11,100 nt of DNA, from NCBI GenBank assembly GCA_030152675.1, contig JASLIY010000206.1, positions 1-11,100 on the forward strand, in the 5' to 3' direction. The notes beneath the pieces are model-generated. The model saw only the letters and a list, made by a program, of their open reading frames with translations. It was not told the DNA's origin and searched no databases. This DNA comes from Acinetobacter sp. (GTDB lineage Bacteria > Pseudomonadota > Gammaproteobacteria > Pseudomonadales > Moraxellaceae). Below are positions 1-5,329 of the stretch, one piece after another (position 1 is the stretch's first letter; each line of letters opens with the position of its first letter). The position numbers were made by a program, and so were the translations under genes.

Positions 1-76
1 ATCCTAACTTAAAAAACAGACCGCGATGGATGGGATATCCGATATCACAGACTTGAGGGGGAATTTTCAGCGCGTG

Positions 77-85
77 ATTTTAGCA
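77..85 (-). promoter_or_regulatory. Possible extended -10 promoter element facing left
   Basis: Read on the minus strand this is TGCTAAAAT, an extended -10 (TGn) with a hexamer matching TATAAT at 5 of 6 positions. The -35 position (about 100-105) is poor, as is common for extended -10 promoters. It would drive a gene lying left of the window. The rest of positions 1-249 shows no convincing coding sequence on either strand. A possible rightward -10 (TATACT, 191-196) lies upstream of the split small gene, without a good -35. Both are weak calls based on sequence match alone. Confidence 0.3.
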
Positions 86-249
86 TAGAAAAAGCCATTC
101 ACGTATTGTAGGCAGCAGAGGCATGCGCCGTGTTAAAAATACAGTTTGGCAAGTGAGTTTAGGCTGATGATGATGCTAGCGAGTCAGTGTTATACTGGTG
201 GTGTACGAAAAATAGTCGTCAAATAAATAACAACAGAACATTGAGTATT

Positions 250-577
250 ATGAAAAATAAAAGTAAATATTTTACGATAGTCGCTTTAATTTTTTTAGTG
301 ATCGGGACAAGTACCCATCTACTGAGTAATGCTTGGTTGTTGACAACAGATCATTCAAATTATATTCCGCATGAAAGTAATCTGTTTTTTTAATCCGACT
401 CAAATAGATGAGGGATCGGGAGGATATTGGCGTTATGGTGAGGACAGGAGAAACTATTATTATTTTTCAATCAAGCAAAGCAATGTTTACTATATGATAA
501 ATAAAGAGAATAGTTGTCTGAATTTTCTAAAAACAGACTTTACAACATGGTGTGAGAGAAATAAATTTATTCAATAG
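250..577 (+). pseudogene. Small membrane-anchored hypothetical protein, split by a +1-nt T-run frameshift
   Basis: I do not recognise the family. The first part (250-390, ATG at 250) encodes 47 residues starting MKNKSKYFTIVALIFL, with a basic N-end and one hydrophobic segment (about residues 7-31), then stops at TAA 391-393 right after a run of seven T (385-391). Removing one T joins it without a stop to the next frame, giving HESNLFF-NPTQIDEGSGG and a 108-residue protein ending at 577. The downstream part is rich in Tyr, Trp and charged residues (YWRYGEDRRNYYYF) and has two Cys. The seamless join at a homopolymer argues for one original gene rather than two. The cause could be a disabling mutation, slippage-based phase variation, ribosomal shifting or a sequencing error. 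A start at 187 is possible by frame, but 250 places the hydrophobic segment near the N-end. Base composition is AT-rich compared with the efflux genes. Confidence 0.6.
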
Positions 578-704
578 CATGCAATTTTTCAGTAAGTCAC
601 TATACGAAGGCAAAGCAATGTCAGTGATCAAGCAAACTTAAATTCGGTTTAGTGTAGTGTGAATCTTACGAAATTGAACGCGTGGCTAACGAGAAGAGAT
701 CGGT

Positions 705-1184
705 ATGAAAAGAATCATTTCCATATTTACAGCACTATTCGTAAGCATCTTAGATGCATCAGCAGGAGAGTCTATAAGTCTTGAGAAAACAGATAGTTTT
801 AAGGTGAGTTCATGTGAGACATCCATGTTCTTAACCGTCAAACTCCTTGACGAGAAAGAAGTCGAAAAATTTAAAATAGAGAATAATCAATTTATAACCA
901 TCACTCTGGTGGGCAGGAACTCATTGAAGTGTTATTCATTTCAGTATTATCCTGAAACTTCCCCTTTTCTAAATATAACGTTGAAGAATAATTCTTTGTC
1001 AATATTAGAAATGGTGGGATCGACTTTGGGTGGGCATTGGCTGGAGAAAAACTACTATGTTGATTTAAATAATAATATTTTGAATCTTCAGCATGCAAAA
1101 ATGATAGATTTTTTAATAGACGACAATGGCGTTGTACAGGAAGCTGTTAGTGATTGGTCAACGAAAATGATGAGTAATGATTAA
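705..1184 (+). CDS. Exported hypothetical protein, 159 aa
   Basis: The product begins MKRIISIFTALFVSILDASA, a typical Sec signal peptide with a basic start, a hydrophobic core and an A-S-A cleavage site, so the mature protein probably starts near Gly21 in the periplasm or outside. There is no lipobox cysteine after the core, so it is not an evident lipoprotein. The mature part has two cysteines (about residues 37 and 76) that could form a disulfide, and alternates beta-prone segments such as FITITLV and PFLNITL, which suggests a small beta-rich fold. A GAGAAGAGA stretch just upstream supplies a plausible ribosome site for the ATG at 705. It lies 127 bases after the split small gene and shares its AT-rich composition. 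I recognise no family and propose no function beyond export. Confidence 0.7.
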   Translation: MKRIISIFTALFVSILDASAGESISLEKTDSFKVSSCETSMFLTVKLLDEKEVEKFKIENNQFITITLVGRNSLKCYSFQYYPETSPFLNITLKNNSLSILEMVGSTLGGHWLEKNYYVDLNNNILNLQHAKMIDFLIDDNGVVQEAVSDWSTKMMSND

Positions 1185-1229
1185 ATATATTCAATACAGC
1201 TAGGCAGGTGCACTTAAGTCAGTGATCAT

Positions 1230-1281
1230 GCTACCGTACAAGCTACCGTACAAGCTACCGTACAAGCTACCGTACAAGCTA
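1230..1281 (+). repeat. 12-bp perfect tandem repeat, 4 copies plus GCTA
   Basis: The unit GCTACCGTACAA occurs four times without a mismatch (1230-1241, 1242-1253, 1254-1265, 1266-1277), followed by a partial GCTA. It lies 62 bases upstream of the Fic gene start. Because 12 is a multiple of three, it reads as (LPYK)4 in one open frame (1222 or 1228 to 1407), but that frame overlaps the fic start, lacks a good ribosome site and is probably not a gene. A possible -10 (TATATT, 1291-1296) follows the repeat directly, so the array may lie within or next to the fic promoter. Perfect identity of the copies suggests recent slippage. Confidence 0.9.
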
Positions 1282-1342
1282 AGCGTTCAATATATTATTG
1301 CAATCCGTACTTTTAGATTCCTGATGGAAAATAGGACCGTCC

Positions 1343-2341
1343 ATGAAATACCAGCCACCTTATCGTATTACTTCGAATATCCTTCATTTGGTGGCAGAGA
1401 TCAGTGAGTCAATTGGACGCTTAACCGCGACAGCCCAACCTCAAGATGCCTTAAAACTCAGGAAAGCCAATCGAATCAGAACCATTCAAGGCTCGCTTGC
1501 AATAGAAGGCAATACCCTGAGTGAGGCACAAATCACTGCGATCATCAATGGTCAAGCGGTGATCGCTCCACCCAAAGAAATTCAAGAAGTACGTAATGCG
1601 CTTAAGGCCTATGAGGCTATGCCGCGTTGGCAACCGAGCAGTGAAGATGATTTGTTAGAAGCACATCAAATCCTCATGAGTGGTTTAATTGATGAAGTCG
1701 GTTGTTATCGTCATGGTGGCGTTGGAGTGATGTTAGGCGATCGCGTGGTGCATATGGCACCACCAGCCAACCAACTCCATCGTCTGATGGGAGAGTTATT
1801 GCAGTGGCTTCGAGATAGTGAAGAACATCCTTTGATTCAAAGTTGTATTTTTCATTATGAGTTTGAGTTTATTCATCTCTTTGCAGATGGTAATGGACGT
1901 ATGGGGCGACTGTGGCAGACCTTGATACTCAGTCAATGGCATAGCATCTTTGCCAATATTCCGGTTGAAAGTTTGATTAATCAGCATCAAAAAGCCTATT
2001 ACACCGCGCTGCAAGCCAGTACCGATCAAGCGGATGCTGCACCCTTTATCACTTTTATTTTGCAGATGATTGTGGATGCGATCCAAAGTTCAACCAAGAT
2101 TGATCGGGGCAGCGTACAAATACAGGAGAATGTCAGTGATCAAGTGATGCAGCTGATATTGCTGATGGATCAGCGTGAGTATCGCCTGACAGAATTAATG
2201 GCGCTGCTTGGACTGGTGCATCGCGCTAGTTTCCAGAAAAACTATCTTAATCCAGCACTAGAGGCAGGGCTAATCCAACGCACGATTCCAGATAAACCGA
2301 AAAGCCCGTTACAGAGGTATCGCTTGGGTGAGTCAGTATAA
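1343..2341 (+). CDS. Fic-family protein adenylyltransferase (class II, N-terminal inhibitory motif, C-terminal winged helix)
   Basis: Fic enzymes usually transfer AMP from ATP to a hydroxyl side chain of a target protein. The catalytic signature HLFADGNGRMGR is at residues 178-189, with catalytic His178, Asp182 for metal, and Asn184, Arg186 and Arg189 for phosphates. The usual HPF is HLF here, a tolerated variant. The inhibitory motif SLAIEGN (residues 51-57, Glu55) precedes the Fic fold, which defines class II: the Glu blocks productive ATP binding, so the protein restrains itself and needs no separate antitoxin. The GGVGVMLGDRVVHMAPP segment (125-141) fits the substrate-positioning flap. 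Residues about 265-330 look like a winged-helix domain, common in bacterial Fic proteins and possibly DNA-binding. AGGA at 1333-1336, six bases before the ATG, supports the start. It stands alone in its direction and converges on the repressor gene with a 33-bp gap. The target protein is unknown. Confidence 0.9.
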   Translation: MKYQPPYRITSNILHLVAEISESIGRLTATAQPQDALKLRKANRIRTIQGSLAIEGNTLSEAQITAIINGQAVIAPPKEIQEVRNALKAYEAMPRWQPSSEDDLLEAHQILMSGLIDEVGCYRHGGVGVMLGDRVVHMAPPANQLHRLMGELLQWLRDSEEHPLIQSCIFHYEFEFIHLFADGNGRMGRLWQTLILSQWHSIFANIPVESLINQHQKAYYTALQASTDQADAAPFITFILQMIVDAIQSSTKIDRGSVQIQENVSDQVMQLILLMDQREYRLTELMALLGLVHRASFQKNYLNPALEAGLIQRTIPDKPKSPLQRYRLGESV

Positions 2342-2374
2342 ATTTTAAAATCGACATCAGACGCTGTTTAATTA

Positions 2375-2980
2375 TTAATTAATTTCTCCCCCCAACATAA
2401 AATCACTCGCCACCAGCGCCTGTTCTAAGGCGCTTTTGTTTTTATGCAATTTGCTGAGCAGGGCGGCACCGAGCCACATTTGATACAGCACTTGCGCCAC
2501 GGCGTCTGGTGCAGCATTGACTCGAATCGACTGTTGTTGTTCACCTTGACGGATCTGGTCGCTGATGTGCTGGGTGAGGATGTCTGTGCCTTCGACCATG
2601 ATGATGCGCATATCTTCAGATAGATCCGAGACTTCTGCAGCCAACTTGACGATCAGGCAACGATCCGCCCAACCGGCATCAATCTCTGGGTCATGGATCC
2701 AAAGCTGGAAGTAATGCATGAGCTTATTCTTGGCTGAGGCATCCATGCCCCACAACTGATTTAAGCGCTGTTGATATTGGCTGATGTAATAGCGCAGTAG
2801 TTCGCATCCAAACGTCTCTTTGGATTCAAAGTAATGATAGAACGAACCTTTGGGCACGCCACAGTTTTTTAAAATTTCCTGTAAGCCGACGCCAACAAAG
2901 CCTTTATGTAGGACCAAGGCCAGACTGCTATTGAGGATCTGTTGGCGTTTTAAATCAGATTTCTTCATCACAAGCGGCAT
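2375..2980 (-). CDS. nemR: NemR-like TetR-family repressor with conserved redox Cys/Lys pair
   Basis: TetR repressors bind DNA as dimers and release it when a ligand or modification alters the C-terminal domain. The N-terminal HTH is clear (residues about 30-52, GLQEILKNCGVPKGSFYHYF). The whole protein follows E. coli NemR as I remember it, including CLIVKLAAEVSDLSEDMR (108-125) and QVLYQMWLGAALLSK (163-177). NemR senses N-ethylmaleimide, methylglyoxal and hypochlorous acid through Cys106 and Lys175; the matching residues here are Cys108 and Lys177, both offset by two, which supports the same sensing mechanism. I chose ATG 2980 (201 aa). ATG 2968 (197 aa) is equally possible, and the frame also opens at a TTG at 3001. 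The gene ends in two consecutive stop codons. It is divergent from the reductase-GST pair, with an operator in between, so it probably represses itself and them. Confidence 0.87.
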   Translation of the reverse strand: MPLVMKKSDLKRQQILNSSLALVLHKGFVGVGLQEILKNCGVPKGSFYHYFESKETFGCELLRYYISQYQQRLNQLWGMDASAKNKLMHYFQLWIHDPEIDAGWADRCLIVKLAAEVSDLSEDMRIIMVEGTDILTQHISDQIRQGEQQQSIRVNAAPDAVAQVLYQMWLGAALLSKLHKNKSALEQALVASDFMLGGEIN

Positions 2981-3004
2981 AATCGTATAAAACCTAAACA
3001 AAAG

Positions 3005-3019
3005 TAGACCAGTCGTCTA
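3005..3019. promoter_or_regulatory. Inverted-repeat operator for the NemR-like repressor (TAGAC-N5-GTCTA)
   Basis: The sequence TAGACCAGTCGTCTA is a perfect 5-bp inverted repeat with a 5-bp spacer. It resembles the NemR box known from E. coli, which as I recall is TAGACC-N4-GGTCTA. It lies between the repressor gene and the reductase gene. It would sit around the transcription start of the leftward promoter and overlap the -35 of the likely rightward promoter, so one bound dimer could silence both. Assignment to this repressor is inferred from position and family. Confidence 0.75.
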
Positions 3020-3033
3020 ATTTAGAGTATAAC
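3005..3033 (+). promoter_or_regulatory. Likely rightward promoter for the reductase-GST operon
   Basis: TAGACC (3005-3010, 4 of 6 match to -35) and TATAAC (3028-3033, 5 of 6 match to -10) are separated by 17 bp. The -35 is inside the repressor's operator, and the -10 shares bases with the -10 of the leftward promoter. The start would be near 3040, giving a leader of roughly 120 bases before the ATG at 3163. The -35 is weak, so the call is tentative. Confidence 0.45.
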
Positions 3034-3053
3034 TCAACGGCAAGCATTGTAAA
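3026..3053 (-). promoter_or_regulatory. Sigma-70-type promoter for the NemR-like repressor gene
   Basis: On the minus strand TTTACA (3053-3048) and TATACT (3031-3026) match the -35 and -10 consensus at 5 of 6 positions each, with a 16-bp spacer. The predicted start point falls at or just before the TAGAC operator at 3019-3005. That arrangement fits autorepression by blocked promoter clearance or RNA polymerase binding. Confidence 0.6.
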
Positions 3054-3162
3054 GTTGCTTTGGTTGGGGTGGTCAAGCACGTCCAAGGATGCGGTGATCT
3101 CGCATATGCCACACATTGAAATTGATTGATCGAATTTGAAGATGGACTCTGGAGTATAAGAC

Positions 3163-4188
3163 ATGAATATTGTGAAAAACCAACGCCTTGTTTTGGCCTC
3201 ACGTCCTGTCGGGGAACCGACACAGGCCAATTTTAATTTAGAAACCGTAGAGATGCCTGCACTTGAGGATGGGCAAATTCTACTGAAAACCATTTACTTG
3301 TCTCTCGATCCCTATATGCGCGGTCGGATGAGTGATGCACCGTCTTATGCTGCACCAGTTGCGTTGGGTGAAGTGATGGTCGGCGGTACGGTCAGCCAAG
3401 TGGTTGCCTCAAAAAATCCTAAGTTTCAAGTCGGTGAATGGGTCTTATCTGGCAATGGTTGGCAAAGCTATGCCATTTCTGATGGCAGTCAATGTCAACG
3501 TTTGGGTAGCGCACCTGCGCATCCAAGTCGTGCCTTAGGCATCTTGGGAATGCCTGGTTTTACGGCTTATATGGGGCTGATGGATATTGGTCGACCTCAA
3601 TCCGGGGAGACGTTGGTAGTCGCTGCGGCAACTGGCCCAGTCGGTTCGACCGTGGGGCAGATCGCTAAAATTAAAGGCTGCCGTGTGGTGGGTGTGGCAG
3701 GCGGTGCAGAAAAATGCCGTTATGCGGTTGAAGAACTGGGTTTTGATGCATGTATCGACCACCATGCAGATGACTTTGCTGAACAACTGAAACAAGCGGT
3801 GCCGAAGGGGATTGATATTTACTTTGAGAATGTCGGCGGCAAAGTTTTTGATGCTGTGCTTCCATTGTTAAATACTGCCGCACGTATTCCGATGTGTGGC
3901 GTCGTGTCTCAGTACAACGCCACTGAACGCCCACAAGGCCCTGATCGCTTGCCTGCATTTATGGGTACCTTGATTAAAAAACGCATTAGCATCAAAGGTT
4001 TTATTATCTTTGAAGATTATGCTGCACATTATCCTGAGTTCTACCAACAGATGTCTGCATGGCTCGATGCCGGACAGATCAAATATAAAGAGCATGTTGT
4101 GGTGGGCTTAGAACATGCCGTAGAGAGCTTTGTTGGCATGCTCAAGGGTGAAAATTTTGGCAAAGTTGTGATTCAAATTGACGCTTAA
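3163..4188 (+). CDS. curA: CurA-like NADPH-dependent oxidoreductase (zinc-independent MDR family)
   Basis: Members of this medium-chain reductase group (E. coli CurA/YncB, leukotriene B4 dehydrogenase and prostaglandin reductase relatives) use NADPH to reduce the C=C bond of alpha,beta-unsaturated carbonyls, detoxifying reactive aldehydes and ketones in the cytoplasm. The N-terminal domain has the family pattern SLDPYMRGRM (about residues 46-55). The nucleotide-binding fold carries the AATGPVGSTVGQIAK motif (from residue 155), followed by GCRVVGVAGGAEKC and IDIYFENVGG. No structural zinc-site cysteine cluster is seen. At 341 residues the length fits CurA (about 345). GGAG at 3151-3154, eight bases before the ATG, supports the start. 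It is divergent from the NemR-like repressor and followed after 66 bases by a GST, so it is probably induced by electrophiles. The physiological substrate is not known, and the symbol is by similarity only. Confidence 0.87.
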   Translation: MNIVKNQRLVLASRPVGEPTQANFNLETVEMPALEDGQILLKTIYLSLDPYMRGRMSDAPSYAAPVALGEVMVGGTVSQVVASKNPKFQVGEWVLSGNGWQSYAISDGSQCQRLGSAPAHPSRALGILGMPGFTAYMGLMDIGRPQSGETLVVAAATGPVGSTVGQIAKIKGCRVVGVAGGAEKCRYAVEELGFDACIDHHADDFAEQLKQAVPKGIDIYFENVGGKVFDAVLPLLNTAARIPMCGVVSQYNATERPQGPDRLPAFMGTLIKKRISIKGFIIFEDYAAHYPEFYQQMSAWLDAGQIKYKEHVVVGLEHAVESFVGMLKGENFGKVVIQIDA

Positions 4189-4190
4189 AT

Positions 4191-4242
4191 TGTCTTAAAA
4201 GTTTGTTTTAAAAATCTGTCTTGAAAATATGGTCTGAAAGAA
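4191..4242 (+). repeat. Degenerate 13-bp tandem repeat, 4 units, between reductase and GST genes
   Basis: Units are TGTCTTAAAAGTT (4191), TGTTTTAAAAATC (4204), TGTCTTGAAAATA (4217) and TGGTCTGAAAGAA (4230), each exactly 13 bases apart. The next 13 bases (TAAGGAAAAAATA) contain the ribosome site and the A of the GST start codon and keep the A-rich phase. The units fill nearly the whole 66-base spacer. Divergence suggests an old duplication. It may be a relaxed spacer or affect translation of the GST; no function is evident. Confidence 0.65.
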
Positions 4243-4254
4243 TAAGGAAAAAAT

Positions 4255-4875
4255 ATGATTGTTTTACATCATTTAAATGCTTCACGTTCATTTCGAATTT
4301 TGTGGTTACTCGAAGAGATTCAGCAACCTTATCAATTAAAGCGTTATGCACGTGATGCCAAAACGCATTTGGCACCGAAGTCACTTAAGTTGGTTCATCC
4401 ACTGGGTAAATCTCCGGTGATTGGTTTGGATGGAAAGATTATTTCTGAATCGGGTGCGATCGTAGAGTTACTGATCCAAAAATATGCACCGCATTTGGCA
4501 CCTGAGGTGGATGATCCGGACTATGTTGAATATTTACAGTGGATTCATTTCTCTGAAAGCTCTGCCATGTTGCCGTACCTTCTCAAACTGTTTAACTCTT
4601 TTGAATCGCAGCAAGGGACTGAGTTGGTGTTCTTGGAAAAATATGCCCAAAACGAGTTTGATAAAGTCTTTGGCTATGTGAACGACTATCTCGATGGTCG
4701 AACCTTTTTGGTGTCTGAACGTTTGACGGGTGCAGACTTTATGATTGGCTTTGTGCTCAATGGCCTGATCGAAACCATGAATTTGTCAGAGACTTATCCG
4801 AATATTCAGCTCTATCTAGATCGTTTAAGAGACTTAGACAGTTGGAAATCTGCAACGAAGATCGAAGCTGCATAA
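4255..4875 (+). CDS. Glutathione S-transferase, Gtt1-like
   Basis: GSTs conjugate glutathione to electrophiles or reduce peroxides in the cytoplasm, usually as dimers. The N-terminal thioredoxin-like domain starts MIVLHHLNASRSFRILWLLEE, with Ser10-Arg11-Ser12 near the usual catalytic position. HPLGKSPVI (48-56) contains the cis-proline (Pro54), and SESGAIVELL (64-73) is the glutathione gamma-glutamyl binding segment. Residues about 90-206 form the helical C-terminal domain with the typical LTGADFMIGF capping motif. The length of 206 residues is normal. The pattern recalls the yeast Gtt1 type rather than E. coli GstA. AAGGA (4244-4248) is six bases before the ATG. It follows the CurA-like reductase without a visible terminator and is probably co-transcribed, so both would answer to the NemR-like repressor. 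Substrate unknown. Confidence 0.9.
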   Translation: MIVLHHLNASRSFRILWLLEEIQQPYQLKRYARDAKTHLAPKSLKLVHPLGKSPVIGLDGKIISESGAIVELLIQKYAPHLAPEVDDPDYVEYLQWIHFSESSAMLPYLLKLFNSFESQQGTELVFLEKYAQNEFDKVFGYVNDYLDGRTFLVSERLTGADFMIGFVLNGLIETMNLSETYPNIQLYLDRLRDLDSWKSATKIEAA

Positions 4876-4921
4876 CCATTTCAGTCGTGCACGCTGTACG
4901 CGACAAGTGAAACAAAAATCC

Positions 4922-4961
4922 CATTCACCCAGCAAGTGGCAGCCCCCTTGCTGGGTGAATG
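4922..4961. terminator. Perfect 15-bp hairpin downstream of the GST gene
   Basis: CATTCACCCAGCAAG (4922-4936) and its exact reverse complement (4947-4961) are separated by a 10-base loop. It lies 46 bases past the GST stop, so it probably ends the reductase-GST transcript or protects its 3' end. On the plus strand no T-run follows it. On the minus strand it is followed by GGATTTTTGTTTC, so by the intrinsic-terminator rule it works better leftward, where it would block antisense transcription into the GST gene. Confidence 0.7.
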
Positions 4962-5147
4962 ATTACTGACGCTAAACGTATAAAAATATTCACAATCAAA
5001 CAGTTAAATCGGATGATTTTAATAACCTGTTCTAAACAGTTTATTTCTTTAAATTAATCTGCATATCATTGCTTTGTCATCTAAAAATATAACGCAACAC
5101 CGCAAAAAACACCGCTCAATTTGATGCGCATATTTCTATTAATTTCA

Positions 5148-5191
5148 CATAAAACAAGTTTGAAACTTGCATAAAACAAGCATAAACCCGG
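5148..5191 (+). repeat. CATAAA repeats phased at 11 bp, around a 15-bp palindrome
   Basis: CATAAAACAAG occurs identically at 5148-5158 and 5170-5180, and a third diverged copy CATAAACCCGG follows directly at 5181-5191. The spacings of 22 and 11 bp put all copies on one helical face. Between the first two sits CAAGTTT-G-AAACTTG (5155-5169), a perfect 7-bp inverted repeat. This looks like a regulator-binding array upstream of mdtA; the regulator is not identifiable here. Confidence 0.55.
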
Positions 5192-5201
5192 CAAGAATAA
5201 A

Positions 5202-5216
5202 GTCTAGACCAGTGTC
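5202..5216. promoter_or_regulatory. Possible partial NemR-like operator upstream of mdtA
   Basis: TAGACCAGT (5205-5213) is identical to the first nine bases of the operator at 3005-3019. The second half is only GTC (5214-5216) at one base closer spacing, instead of GTCTA. It also overlaps the perfect palindrome GTCTAGAC (5202-5209). A 9-base match in a spacer this size is unlikely but not impossible by chance. Binding is a guess. Confidence 0.35.
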
Positions 5217-5299
5217 AGCCAACAACAATAAAGCAGGGTCAACATCAAGCACTTCTTTGCAGCATCCCGAGCTCAATCTCATTCACTACTGCCTACGCG

Positions 5300-5318
5300 G
5301 CTGATCAGTGTGATCAGC
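5300..5318. promoter_or_regulatory. Perfect 8-bp inverted repeat just upstream of mdtA
   Basis: GCTGATCA-GTG-TGATCAGC is a perfect 8-bp inverted repeat with a 3-base centre, ending 11 bases before the ATG at 5330. It could be a repressor operator or, in RNA, a hairpin at the 5' edge of the ribosome site GGAA (5324-5327). Which of the two applies cannot be told from sequence. Confidence 0.6.
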
Positions 5319-5329
5319 ACTATGGAACG

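Larger units (their letters stand above)
4962..5329 (+). promoter_or_regulatory. Gene-free control region upstream of the mdtABC-type operon
   Basis: No convincing gene lies here. The stretch is AT-rich to about 5200 and then more balanced. It holds 11-bp-phased CATAAA repeats (5148-5191), a partial copy of the NemR-like operator (5202-5216) and a perfect palindrome just before mdtA (5300-5318), each listed separately. Shorter palindromes are ATGCGCAT (5124-5131) and CTGTT-CTA-AACAG (5027-5039). A possible promoter is TTGAAA (5160-5165) with TAAACC 17 bp later, but the -10 matches only 3 of 6, so I do not call a start site. The size and density of symmetric elements suggest regulated expression, as expected for an RND pump. 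Confidence 0.5.

Noticed and set aside
1222..1407. 61-residue open frame containing (LPYK)4
   Set aside because: It overlaps the well-supported fic start, has no clear ribosome site, and its openness is explained by a repeat whose unit is a multiple of three. Kept only as a possible leader.
619..2144. 14-base match TGTCAGTGATCAAG at 619-632 and 2131-2144, with an 11-base version at 1218-1228
   Set aside because: One copy is inside the fic coding sequence, and a 14-base repeat pair in 11 kb is near chance expectation; no conserved context.
2342..2374. Possible terminator between fic and the repressor gene
   Set aside because: The 33-base gap is AT-rich but shows no GC-containing hairpin with a T-run.
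3671..3958. Minus-strand open frames within the reductase gene
   Set aside because: Antisense shadows of a strongly supported coding sequence, with His/Gln-rich unlikely proteins.
5212..5304. 30-codon GTG frame upstream of mdtA
   Set aside because: No ribosome site, low-complexity composition and it ends inside the palindrome; likely chance.
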